This document shows, piece after piece, positions 37,029-45,604 of a stretch of DNA of 64,000 nt. Under the pieces are notes generated by a model. The model saw only the letters and a program-made list of their open reading frames with translations, searched no databases and had not been told where the DNA came from. The translations under genes and the position numbers were made by a program. The stretch comes from Rhodocytophaga rosea. Lineage in GTDB: Bacteria > Bacteroidota > Bacteroidia > Cytophagales > 172606-1. The stretch lies in the NCBI RefSeq assembly GCF_010119975.1, contig NZ_CP048222.1:992001-1056000 (forward strand), written 5' to 3'. Position 1 is the first letter of the stretch. Each line of letters begins with the position of its first letter.

Positions 37029-37511
37029 TCAGCCAAGGCTTAAGCTCATTTTTTTTAACAGGCTTGCCACACTCGTATGGGAAATGGAGTCAATCACCTT
37101 GAGTTCTACTAATCTGTCTGCCAGCAGTTGCAGTTTCCATTTTGCCTGTCCTTGAGGCGGCTCACTACAGACTAATGCCAGCAGATGCGCTTCTACCTTC
37201 CCATCTATCTTTTTGTCGCTTCTTAATTTTCTTGTTTTCTTATCAAACATGCCCATGCCCTGCTCACAAAAACACTTACGGATACGCTCCACACTTCTGG
37301 TAGATAATTTATAAGTTTCTGCCAACTCAGTCTCACTTTGCCTGCCTGTTGTTTCATCGCTGGCTAACAGCACATAGGCTTTTTGAATATCTTTGGCCTT
37401 TCGGCTGCCTTTATTTATCCAACTACTTAAGATCCTTCTTTCTTCAGCACTGAGGGTAATTCGATAAATGACCATGGCTTTTTTGATCAAATTACCTAAT
37501 TTACCTGACAT
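37029..37511 (-). CDS. IS630 transposase, ORFA (DNA-binding part)
   Basis: This 160-residue N-terminal half contains the helix-turn-helix region, with SETELAETYKLSTRSVERIRK and a second winged-helix part ending HTSVASLLKKMSLSLG. It stops shortly after a run of eight A on the coding strand, where the -1 frame leads into the DDE half. The two-ORF layout with slippage is common in this IS family. The start is ATG at 37511, 19 bases inside the right end of the element. Confidence 0.88.
   Translation of the reverse strand: MSGKLGNLIKKAMVIYRITLSAEERRILSSWINKGSRKAKDIQKAYVLLASDETTGRQSETELAETYKLSTRSVERIRKCFCEQGMGMFDKKTRKLRSDKKIDGKVEAHLLALVCSEPPQGQAKWKLQLLADRLVELKVIDSISHTSVASLLKKMSLSLG
37049..37056 (-). 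other. probable programmed -1 frameshift site
   Basis: T8 on the plus strand gives TTAAAAAAAATGAG on the coding strand. In the ORFA frame this reads K-K-M-S, and after a one-base backward slip it reads K-K-N-E-L-K-P-W-L and continues into ORFB. Confidence 0.8.
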
Positions 37512-37532
37512 CTTATATTTTATGAACTACTA

Positions 37533-37560
37533 GTGTGCAGTTATCAACAAAAGTATTCAT
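37533..37560 (-). pseudogene. 5' fragment of the interrupted amidohydrolase gene
   Basis: It encodes MNTFVDNCT plus the first base of the next codon, which is completed by the TA target. It joins in frame with the ORF on the far side of the IS. Confidence 0.8.
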
Positions 37561-37616
37561 AGTATCTACTTAAGCAAGTTTAAAAACAAGCAAACTATGC
37601 TTATCTGCTAAAAAGC

Positions 37617-40600
37617 CTAAGTTTCATCAAATGTACACAAGGAAGCCACATACGCCTTACTGCCATCGGTAACCCAGGAATCCAGCTGTGCGGGATCTTT
37701 CATCTGCTGGCCACGTAATCTGGGTACAGCCAGATAGCCACATTGAATATCCGGTAAAGCCGACATATCACTCCAGAGCTTTTCTACCTGGGCCACCGGA
37801 TAAATATCTTCCTGTCCATGACCCCAGCGGAATTTTACATCTTTAATCGTTACATACGTAGGCATCCGGTGGGCTACACTCCGTACTGCTTTTGCCAGCA
37901 GGGCATCTTCCCCTTTTAAATCTTCCCTGGAAAGTCCGAATAGATTCAGCAAAGGATCGATCTGAATCCAGGTGGTCATGGAATTATAATAACTGAGTTT
38001 GAGTTCGTCTGCTTCATTGGGCTGGGCTAACCCTTCCAGCAAACGTACATGGCCGTTCACTCTGGCCAGGCCACCTCCCCTATCGTCAATTCGTCTGGGC
38101 ACTACTTCAAAAGTGAGTACATTACCTGATTTCAGATGGTGACCAAGCGCCATAGGATGAACATCCGCCCCAAGCGTATCAATATTATGCAGCATGATCG
38201 TTTCCAGCGAAGGATTTTCGTCCAGCAAAGTTGCTAAGGTACCATTCCGGATCAGGTTAGATACTTCATACCAGTGGCCTAAAGGCGAAAAACGCTGACC
38301 TGCAATATTATCAGAATAATCGGTCCCTTCTCCTTTTGATTTTGCCCAGCCAATTAATGTTCGCCTAACCGCTTCCCGTACTTTTTGTTTGTTCTCATCC
38401 AGGGTTTCCTGTGGCATTTCCTCCCACATAAAGCGTAAATCCCTTTCCATGGGCACAAAACGCTGTCCGATAGAACGGCCTGGGGAAAGATATACTTTTC
38501 CGGAATAGCCATAATTGCGGCTTTTTTCCAGCTTCTTGCGGATGGGCTCATGGGTTAAATAGCTGGTGGCTACAATATGCGGAATCAGCACATTGTATTG
38601 TTCGGCTATTTTGCGGGTTTTGGCCAGGTGCATTTCCAGGAAACTGCGGTGAACACCTTTAATTTCCACAAACGGATTGAGTGCCTTAATTACACCAGCT
38701 CCTTTTGTCCATCGGCTGCCTACACCAGCTGCCAGGCTCATTACGGCTACCTTTCCTGCCTTAATAGCTTCTTCGCCTGTTTTATATAAAGACTTCAAAG
38801 TCTCCAATTTGGCAATATCAGAGTCATGCACATCTTCAATCAGGGTTTCAGCAGGCAATCGGTTCCTCGACAAGCCAATTCTTCCTTTTTGTATGGCTTC
38901 ACGTATCTCTTCATGCTGGATATAATCAAATCCATTTTCTTTTTTAATGCGATCCGCCATTTCATCCTGAGCCAGCCGGTTGTGCTGGGAGGCTGGGTCT
39001 GATACTTTAAACAGGTTACTAACAATCGTTCTTAACAGTGGAAACGCCTCATTATTCGCATCACATAAAGTTGTAAAATGGTCTATTTCAGCCCGCCGGA
39101 TATACGAAATACTGGCTGGCTCTTTCCTTACCAGTTCAGATACGTGAATGGCATAATACTGCGCAGGCATCATCGCTTCGCTGCCCTCATGTAAACGGGC
39201 ATACGTACCATTAGGATTAATCTGCCAGTTATATACTACTGGTTCCATAGCAAATGGCAAGGAATCAGACAATTCCGCTTTGGTAGATTTGAGTATATTC
39301 AGTACTTGCTGCTTGTATTCCTCATATTTTTCCGGATTTACAAACATGCCCATTCCTCCGCCAGACATACCTCCCAGCATCAGAAAACCATAATAATCTT
39401 CTCCGAATTGTTTCCGGGCTTTCGCAATAATCTGCTCAGTAAAATAGGTAGAAGCCCACGGAATAATGGTTTTAATGGGTTCAGCAAAGTTTCGTCCGGT
39501 GTTTGCGGCCAGTTTCTTAATGTCACCTTCTTTGAGTGCCTGTAAAATATTGTCGAATATCTGATTAGTTTGCTTGCGGGCTTCCCATTCTTTTTCGGCC
39601 CTGAGCAGGTATTTCTCAGAAACCATTTCCAGAATAGGACCTACATTGGAAGCCATCCCACCATGCATTAATACCAGGGAACTGGTCATTTTTTCAGCAA
39701 TATCCGGATGTACAGCGTCTCCCTGCAATATCCGGTGCCTTGGAAGTAAACAACCCCGGCTGATGCCATATTCCGGATCACCTTCCTGGGCAAAAGTACC
39801 TTCAATGGCTTTAATGCCAGGCCATACACCACCTGAATCCTGCCATCCGCCACCAGAACCACCTAGCCATTCGCCCAGTATAGCCCTGGAAGCCACCAGC
39901 CGTCTTTCACTTTCCTGTAATCCTCCTTCAAACAATTGCGTTTGGCCGGTAGCCCGCATCAACAGGCTGATGATAGAACCGAGTAAGTTGGTAGAAACGG
40001 CCAGCCGGGAGCCTTTTGGTATATCATTTACTTTAGTCACCAGCTCTATTCCCATGCCTGGAGCTACAATTCTGGATAATATCTGGTCCAGGGGCTGGCT
40101 GGTGCCTTCAAAAGAAGGAGGAATCAAACCGGAAGCAATAATACCAGCTTTAATCAGGCTCAGGTAATCGTTTCCGAAATTAAATAAGTCGGCTAAATCG
40201 GTAATGTCTTTGGTCACATTCAGGTCTATACTGGTTAGTCGCAGCACAGGTTCAGGAATAATGCGGATATAGCTTTGTATGGGTGGTTTAATGTCTTTGT
40301 CCCGGCCAAACACACCTAAATTAATCGACACATTAATGACCCTCGCTCCTTCCGGATAATCCATTCCGAGGAAAAATATATCAGACCAGCCACTATGTGT
40401 CAAATCCATCCGTACCGGGGTTTGTTCTTCCAGCACCGGATAAAAAATGGAGTTTTCTGTCCGCTTGAGTAACCTGGAATGAATTTTTATGGGATGGTCT
40501 TCCAGGTGGCCTACCCGGAACATCCACTGGTTTCCTTTGCTGGAACGTACACTCTTGCGCACTTGATCGGCCAGAATCTGGAATGACAAATGGTGATAAC

Positions 40601-40955
40601 TTTCGGCCAGCCCGCTGAATAAGGTTGCGTTCGGACCCTCTTTTTCAATGGCATCCAGGAAACAAACTATTGCCTGTTCAAAACGCCTGCCCAGCAGATC
40701 TTCAAACCCTTCATAGGGTATTTTGCCGGTTTCAGGTGTATCAGCTGCTTCCATCAGAAAAAAGCGGTAGCCGGCATGTAAAAACAAAATGGCACGTACC
40801 CGGTCATACAAATTCTGGCTGGCTTTGCGGAAAGTATCCAGTTCTTTCAACTGGGCAAATAATTGCCTGGAAGTAAAGCGCCGGCATAGCTCGTAGAAAG
40901 AACGGTTCCGTTTTTCAGGTTCGGTTGTGGTAATGGTTTCTATAAAAACATTCAT
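37617..40955 (-). CDS. GHMP sugar kinase / UDPGP nucleotidyltransferase fusion
   Basis: A 1112-residue cytoplasmic protein. After a helical region (1-170), residues 175 to about 620 resemble fucokinase-type GHMP kinases: TPVRMDLTHSGWSD (179-192), a degenerate phosphate loop KGSRLAVST (314-322), GGSGGGWQDSGG (365-376) and LGGMSGGGMGMFV near 535. Residues 734-1112 resemble UDPGP-type uridylyltransferases: VMSLAAGVGSRW, TSYLTHEPI, FSPLGHWYEVSNLIR and MLHNIDTLGADVHP. The order is opposite to Bacteroides Fkp (pyrophosphorylase first). It would phosphorylate a sugar at C1 and activate it to an NDP-sugar; the sugar is unknown. It lies between a GalU-like gene (66 bases upstream) and the amidohydrolase. 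Confidence 0.8.
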   Translation of the reverse strand: MNVFIETITTTEPEKRNRSFYELCRRFTSRQLFAQLKELDTFRKASQNLYDRVRAILFLHAGYRFFLMEAADTPETGKIPYEGFEDLLGRRFEQAIVCFLDAIEKEGPNATLFSGLAESYHHLSFQILADQVRKSVRSSKGNQWMFRVGHLEDHPIKIHSRLLKRTENSIFYPVLEEQTPVRMDLTHSGWSDIFFLGMDYPEGARVINVSINLGVFGRDKDIKPPIQSYIRIIPEPVLRLTSIDLNVTKDITDLADLFNFGNDYLSLIKAGIIASGLIPPSFEGTSQPLDQILSRIVAPGMGIELVTKVNDIPKGSRLAVSTNLLGSIISLLMRATGQTQLFEGGLQESERRLVASRAILGEWLGGSGGGWQDSGGVWPGIKAIEGTFAQEGDPEYGISRGCLLPRHRILQGDAVHPDIAEKMTSSLVLMHGGMASNVGPILEMVSEKYLLRAEKEWEARKQTNQIFDNILQALKEGDIKKLAANTGRNFAEPIKTIIPWASTYFTEQIIAKARKQFGEDYYGFLMLGGMSGGGMGMFVNPEKYEEYKQQVLNILKSTKAELSDSLPFAMEPVVYNWQINPNGTYARLHEGSEAMMPAQYYAIHVSELVRKEPASISYIRRAEIDHFTTLCDANNEAFPLLRTIVSNLFKVSDPASQHNRLAQDEMADRIKKENGFDYIQHEEIREAIQKGRIGLSRNRLPAETLIEDVHDSDIAKLETLKSLYKTGEEAIKAGKVAVMSLAAGVGSRWTKGAGVIKALNPFVEIKGVHRSFLEMHLAKTRKIAEQYNVLIPHIVATSYLTHEPIRKKLEKSRNYGYSGKVYLSPGRSIGQRFVPMERDLRFMWEEMPQETLDENKQKVREAVRRTLIGWAKSKGEGTDYSDNIAGQRFSPLGHWYEVSNLIRNGTLATLLDENPSLETIMLHNIDTLGADVHPMALGHHLKSGNVLTFEVVPRRIDDRGGGLARVNGHVRLLEGLAQPNEADELKLSYYNSMTTWIQIDPLLNLFGLSREDLKGEDALLAKAVRSVAHRMPTYVTIKDVKFRWGHGQEDIYPVAQVEKLWSDMSALPDIQCGYLAVPRLRGQQMKDPAQLDSWVTDGSKAYVASLCTFDET

Positions 40956-41021
40956 GTATTGAATGGCTGAATGGTCAAATCATTTTATTTAGCAGGAAGA
41001 TTAAAATCTATTGCTACTGAA

Positions 41022-41972
41022 TTATTTAATTGCTCTGGTATTGGCTTCAGCCAGGGTTTCTACAATCGTAGTGAGTGTCTGATTGTGAGCCTGACCGGCT
41101 AAACCTAGGGCAATCTGGGCTTGCAAGAGGCCAAACTTTTTACTGATGTCGTAGCGGCTGCCTTTTACCTCCTGTGCCAGGTATTTATCTTGTCTGGATA
41201 ATTCCTGCAGGGACGCAGTCAGGGTTAAGTTTCCATTGGAATGCGGCATATTCTTTTCAAGAATCTGGAATATCAGCGGCGTAAGCACATGCATTCCAAA
41301 AAAGCATAAGTAATAGCCAATGCGTAAGCCAGGTGTCTGAAGTTCGAGTTCAGCAATGCTCAGAGAAGGTTTTTCAATGAGTTTTTCCACCAGATACACC
41401 CCTGGCACATTGGAAATATGTTTACCAGTAAGGGTTCCGTATTTCCCAATCAAGTGTTCAACCGTTGGATTTACAGCTGATACGGAGCAATTTTCCTGCA
41501 CGGCCAGATCTATCAATTGCTGTGCACAGCGTTTTCCTGGCATATTAGACACATATAAATAATCGCCCAGCAATAAGAGAAAAGGTTCGTTATTTACAAA
41601 TCCTTTGGCACAATGTACGGCATGCCCATACCCTAATGGCTCTTTCTGTTCAGCAAAATGCAGGCGGCTCAACAGATGATCAATTTTTTCAGCTTCTTCC
41701 TTGGCCCAGTCAATACCTTTATAGGATTGCAGCAAATTGGTATGCAGGGATTGAAATGCTTCTGTATACCGCTGTTCGTCGCCTGGCGCACAAACCACAC
41801 ATATTTCTTCAATGCCGCTTAGAAATGCTTCTTCTGCAATAATCTGAAGGACAGGCTTATATAATCCATCTGTATCAATTACGGGCAACATGGCTTTCTG
41901 AACGGTATCAGCTACCGGGTAGAGGCGTTCCCCTCTGGCAGCGGCTGTAATAACGGCTTTTTTTATTTTCAT
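41022..41972 (-). CDS. GalU-like sugar-1-phosphate nucleotidyltransferase
   Basis: A 316-residue nucleotidyltransferase. The N-terminal nucleotide-binding loop AARGERLYPVADTVQKAMLPV follows the family pattern GxGxRxxPxTxxxxKxMLP with Gly changed to Ala at the second position. The hexose-binding EKPLGYGHAVHCAKGF and LLLGDYLYV segments follow, and EKPS occurs near 200. It best matches the UTP-glucose-1-phosphate uridylyltransferase group. It is the first gene of a minus-strand operon with the kinase-UDPGP fusion, so one operon encodes two unrelated nucleotidyltransferase folds. Confidence 0.85.
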   Translation of the reverse strand: MKIKKAVITAAARGERLYPVADTVQKAMLPVIDTDGLYKPVLQIIAEEAFLSGIEEICVVCAPGDEQRYTEAFQSLHTNLLQSYKGIDWAKEEAEKIDHLLSRLHFAEQKEPLGYGHAVHCAKGFVNNEPFLLLLGDYLYVSNMPGKRCAQQLIDLAVQENCSVSAVNPTVEHLIGKYGTLTGKHISNVPGVYLVEKLIEKPSLSIAELELQTPGLRIGYYLCFFGMHVLTPLIFQILEKNMPHSNGNLTLTASLQELSRQDKYLAQEVKGSRYDISKKFGLLQAQIALGLAGQAHNQTLTTIVETLAEANTRAIK

Positions 41973-42208
41973 CAGGTATAAGAAAAAATGGCTTCGTAAA
42001 ATACTAATTTTTTCTAATAGTCAAGGCTCATTGTCTGGAACCGGGATTACACAGGGTAAGAAGATTGCAGGATTATAAAAACCAGTAAGCTTGATTTCAA
42101 TCCGGCAAATCCCCAAAATCATGGTTGCCAAGAAATGAAACCAGTCTGATATGTATTCGTGTTATAAGGAAGAAAAGAAATACAAGTCATTTTTAACAAT
42201 ATACTATT

Positions 42209-42502
42209 ATGGGATTTAATGAACTGATACAATCTGAAACACCGGTGCTGGTTGATTTTTTTGCTACCTGGTGCGGTCCTTGTAAAATGATGGCACCTAT
42301 GCTGGAAGAACTAAAAGGAAAAATCGGCGACAAAGCCAGAATTGTAAAAATAGATATAGATAAAAATCCGCAGGCGGCCGATAAATACAATGTACAAAGT
42401 GTGCCCACCCTGATGGTCTTTAAAGGCGGCCAACTGCTCTGGCGGCAATCTGGCGTAGTACCAGTACATCAGCTGGAAAGAATTATCGGGCAGTATGCCT
42501 AG
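42209..42502 (+). CDS. trxA: thioredoxin
   Basis: A 97-residue single-domain thioredoxin with active site FFATWCGPCKMM (Cys22, Cys25), the cis-Pro loop SVPTLMVFKGG and no signal peptide, so it is a cytoplasmic disulfide reductase. The ATG at 42209 is supported by the normal short N terminus of the family. Monocistronic, with a terminator downstream. Confidence 0.95.
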   Translation: MGFNELIQSETPVLVDFFATWCGPCKMMAPMLEELKGKIGDKARIVKIDIDKNPQAADKYNVQSVPTLMVFKGGQLLWRQSGVVPVHQLERIIGQYA

Positions 42503-42546
42503 GAAGTCTCTGGTCTTTGGTATACTATAAAAGTGTCAGCCATCAA

Positions 42547-42572
42547 AAACCCGTAAGTGCTCTTACGGGTTT
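42547..42572 (+). terminator. intrinsic terminator
   Basis: Perfect stem AAACCCGTAAG/CTTACGGGTTT (42547-42557 and 42562-42572) with a 4-base loop, 45 bases after the thioredoxin stop. Confidence 0.85.
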
Positions 42573-42687
42573 GTTATCTAAAGACCATTTCATCAACAAA
42601 ATTAACGAACAACCAACAACGATTGCGTATTATTTTGCAATATTCGGGAATGGGATTAACTTACCACAGTTAACAAAGCGGGTAGAT

Positions 42688-42945
42688 ATGTTTAATTTCT
42701 TTAAGAAAAAAAATCACCAGGAACAGCCAAAAACGCCCTTACCTCAACTGGCCGACATCAATCAGTTTCCGCTCCAAGTGGGCGATGTAGTAGAAGCACT
42801 GCGCTACGATTTAGGAAAATGCAAACTTATACAGGTTGACAAAGGGTATGCCTATGAATCTCTATCCACTGGTGAGCAGGTAAGCTGGCTTCGTATGGTA
42901 GATGCCATTACCCAGCTTCAGAAGGTAAAAAAGGTGATGGAGTAA
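42688..42945 (+). CDS. small hypothetical protein
   Basis: An 85-residue protein beginning FNFFKKKNHQEQPK. The rest looks like a small beta-barrel: VGDVVEALRYDLGKCKLIQVDKG and SLSTGEQVSWLRMVDAIT suggest an SH3-like or Tudor-like fold. I start at the ATG at 42688; the open frame extends back to 42517, but that would read through the thioredoxin terminator. No family is recognised. Soluble and probably cytoplasmic. Confidence 0.65.
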   Translation: MFNFFKKKNHQEQPKTPLPQLADINQFPLQVGDVVEALRYDLGKCKLIQVDKGYAYESLSTGEQVSWLRMVDAITQLQKVKKVME

Positions 42946-43037
42946 GTTGAATGTTTAGGGTAGCTATTCAAAAATCCTGTTTTAGATTTGCACACACCAG
43001 TAATCCGGAATTGTGCCGGTGAATAAATTCTTTATTT

Positions 43038-44486
43038 ATGCCCCCATACAAACAACCTATCCCTGTTCATGTAACTTCTGAAATCGGAACTCTAAAACGG
43101 GTCATTATTCACAGTCCGGATAGTGGGCTGGGTAAAGTAGTACCATCTAAAGCCCAGGACTGGCTTTTTGAAGATATTGTGCACCTGGATACCATGCGGA
43201 AAGGGGAATATGATTATTATATTAAAATTTTACTATATTTTCTGGACCCCGAAAAAGTAAAGGGTAAGATCAAAGAAATAGATGCGGCTGCGAATCAACG
43301 CAATTTTTATAAGCCCGAACATCCGGACTATTTCAACTCCGATAAAGTAATAGATCCACAATATTTGCTGGCAGATATTTTAGAAGTAACAGATGTAAAA
43401 ATGCGGCTGATTGCCTCTATCTGCGCAGTTGAACGTTGCTCGTATACTACACAAGGGCAACTCATGGAAATGGAACCGAAAGAATTATCCAAAACGCTGA
43501 TTTCGGGAACGCTTCCGGACAAAAGTATGATTTTTGCCCCGATTCCCAACTTCATCTTCACCCGTGATATTGGCATTGTCATCAACGATCATGTGCTGCT
43601 GAATAAGCCGGCTAAAATCGCCCGTACCCGGGAAGCTTTGTTAACTCAGTACATTTTCTATAATCATCCTTTGTTTGCAGATTTGCGTGAAAAAATCATT
43701 GAACTGCCTGAGAGTGAACACCATTTTTTGTTACCCGATGGAGAAAAAGACAACAAACTGGTTACCCTGGAAGGCGGCGATGTAATGATGGTAAGTGCCA
43801 ATCATTTGCTGATCGGTTGCAGCGAACGCACTTCTCCCTATGCAGCCAACCAGGTGATTAAAGTGCTTTTTGAGAAAAATGTGGTTGAGAAAGTTACGGT
43901 GATCTGGATTCCCAAAAAACGGGATTATATGCATATTGACACCATTTTTACGCAGGTAAAAAAAGATGTATGGGTACTACTGGGAACTCTTTCTAAAAAG
44001 GGGGAAGAACTTGAAAAACGGGATGTAATGGAAAGCCTGATGGATGGGAAAGTGACGGATAAGCTAAAAATTGTTCAGTTCATAAAAGATAAAGATAAAC
44101 CTGTTCACTTCGAGTATTTGGAAGATCTGCTGGATGATATCAGCAAGCATGACTTACAATCGGGTAAAAAAACCAGGTTCATTTATTCGGGAAATAATGA
44201 GTTCCCTTTTGGCGTACGTGAACAATGGACGGATTCCTGTAATCTGCTGGCGGTAAAAGAGGGTGTAGTAATTGGCTACGACCGCAACGACAAAACGGTA
44301 GAAGCTTTCCGGAATACTGGATTTGATGTAATATGTGCTGCCGACTTACTGCATGCATTTGAAAGTGGCCATCTTTCTCCGCAAACCATGGAAAACACAC
44401 TTATTTTGCTGCCTTCGGCGGAATTATCAAGAGCCCGGGGCGGCTCTCATTGTATGAGTATGCCGCTATTCAGGGAAAAAATATAA
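43038..44486 (+). CDS. arginine deiminase-like enzyme
   Basis: A 482-residue member of the guanidine-modifying (amidinotransferase/deiminase) superfamily, nearest arginine deiminase. The N terminus SEIGTLKRVIIHSP is typical. Catalytic elements are FTRD (174-177), LEGGD (244-248), HIDT (His299, Asp301) and the nucleophile Cys472 in RGGSHCMSMP. It is about 70 residues longer than classical ArcA (about 410). It probably hydrolyses arginine to citrulline and ammonia, but a related substrate is possible. It precedes a CtlX-like gene on the same strand (106 bases apart). No arcB, arcC or transporter is nearby, so it is not a full ATP-generating ADI pathway. Confidence 0.85.
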   Translation: MPPYKQPIPVHVTSEIGTLKRVIIHSPDSGLGKVVPSKAQDWLFEDIVHLDTMRKGEYDYYIKILLYFLDPEKVKGKIKEIDAAANQRNFYKPEHPDYFNSDKVIDPQYLLADILEVTDVKMRLIASICAVERCSYTTQGQLMEMEPKELSKTLISGTLPDKSMIFAPIPNFIFTRDIGIVINDHVLLNKPAKIARTREALLTQYIFYNHPLFADLREKIIELPESEHHFLLPDGEKDNKLVTLEGGDVMMVSANHLLIGCSERTSPYAANQVIKVLFEKNVVEKVTVIWIPKKRDYMHIDTIFTQVKKDVWVLLGTLSKKGEELEKRDVMESLMDGKVTDKLKIVQFIKDKDKPVHFEYLEDLLDDISKHDLQSGKKTRFIYSGNNEFPFGVREQWTDSCNLLAVKEGVVIGYDRNDKTVEAFRNTGFDVICAADLLHAFESGHLSPQTMENTLILLPSAELSRARGGSHCMSMPLFREKI

Positions 44487-44592
44487 AGGAATTACGAATT
44501 CTACTTTCAGTTCATTCATACATCCTATTAATCCCAAATTCCGATAAGTACAGGTTTCAGACAATATAATCGCTTATTCACCATTTACAGCT

Positions 44593-45513
44593 ATGCAAGC
44601 CACCTCACATATATTAATGATACGCCCGGTGCGGTTCGCTTTTAATGAACAAACTGCTGAGAGCAATGCTTTCCAGGACCCGGAAGCCGCTCAGAATGCC
44701 GTTGAAGTACAGGAAAAAGCCTTACATGAATTTGATGCTATGGTAGATGGTTTGCGGAATCTGGGTGTGGATATAACCGTTATTGAAGATACTCCGGAGC
44801 CACATACCCCAGATGCCATCTTCCCTAATAACTGGGTGTCTTTTCATGCCAATGGCACCGTGTGTTTATATCCCATGTACGCCCCCAACCGCCGCCTGGA
44901 AAGAAGGGAAGAGATTATCAGCCATTTGCAAAAAAAATTCAAAGTAAATAATACCCTGGATTTTACTACTTATGAAGCTGCCCAGCAATTCCTGGAAGGT
45001 ACCGGAAGCCTGGTTTTAGACCGTATCAATAGAATTGCCTATGCCTGTCTTTCACCTCGTACCAGTCCGGAGATTTTAGAGGAGTTTGCCCGGAAAATGG
45101 ATTTCCGGGTAGTAAGCTTTACCTCCACCGACGAAAAAGGAAGGCAGATTTATCATACCAATGTGGTAATGTGTATAGGCGACCGCTTTGCTGTTATTTG
45201 TACAGAAAGTATCATTAATGATGAAGAACGGGCGTATGTACTTCAAACCTTGCAACAAACCGGCAAAGAGGTAATTGAAATCAGTATGGAACAATTGAAG
45301 CGGTTTGCCGGAAACATGCTGCAGGTTCAGAACAAGTTTGGCGAAAATATCTTAGTGATGTCTACGCAGGCATACCGTTCGCTGCTGCCTGATCAGCTCA
45401 AAAAGCTTGAAAAACACAACCAGATGTTCTATACCGACCTGTATACTATCGAAAGCAATGGCGGCGGCAGTGCCCGTTGTATGATGGCGGAGGTATATCT
45501 GCCTGTAAAATAA
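44593..45513 (+). CDS. ctlX: citrulline utilisation CtlX-like hydrolase
   Basis: A 306-residue guanidine-modifying superfamily enzyme of the CtlX type. Motifs include PDAIFPNNWVSFH, LEGTGSLVLDR, YHTNVVMCIGDRFAVIC and the catalytic Cys296 in GGGSARCMMAEVYLP. CtlX is described as breaking down citrulline to ornithine. Following the arginine deiminase-like gene, the two could convert arginine to citrulline and then to ornithine. The function of this pair is inferred from family names. It is cytoplasmic; the start is clear. Confidence 0.88.
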   Translation: MQATSHILMIRPVRFAFNEQTAESNAFQDPEAAQNAVEVQEKALHEFDAMVDGLRNLGVDITVIEDTPEPHTPDAIFPNNWVSFHANGTVCLYPMYAPNRRLERREEIISHLQKKFKVNNTLDFTTYEAAQQFLEGTGSLVLDRINRIAYACLSPRTSPEILEEFARKMDFRVVSFTSTDEKGRQIYHTNVVMCIGDRFAVICTESIINDEERAYVLQTLQQTGKEVIEISMEQLKRFAGNMLQVQNKFGENILVMSTQAYRSLLPDQLKKLEKHNQMFYTDLYTIESNGGGSARCMMAEVYLPVK

Positions 45514-45604
45514 AATACTTGCAAAAGGTTCTGGCAGTTCAATATATGATTTGTATACTACGGAAACATAACCTATGACTACTAACTAAACTTCTAATAC
45601 CTTT

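Larger units (their letters stand above)
36353..37530 (-). mobile_element. IS630-family insertion sequence
   Basis: A 1178-base element. The ends are imperfect inverted repeats (GTAGTCTATAAAC at the left; GTAGTTCATAAAA on the minus strand at the right; 21 of 32 positions match). TA flanks it on both sides (36351-36352 and 37531-37532), the IS630 target duplication. It carries two overlapping-frame transposase ORFs joined by a -1 shift at an A8 run. Deleting the IS plus one TA restores the amidohydrolase reading frame, which confirms these boundaries independently. Confidence 0.92.

Noticed and set aside
36350-37533. IS630 boundaries set at the outer CTAGTAGT/ACTACTAG match
   Set aside because: The outer CTA bases include the TA target. 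With the TA counted as duplication, the interrupted gene joins in frame, so 36353-37530 is preferred.
42517-42687. Longer N terminus for the 85-residue hypothetical protein
   Set aside because: It would translate through the thioredoxin terminator hairpin; the ATG at 42688 gives a normal soluble start.
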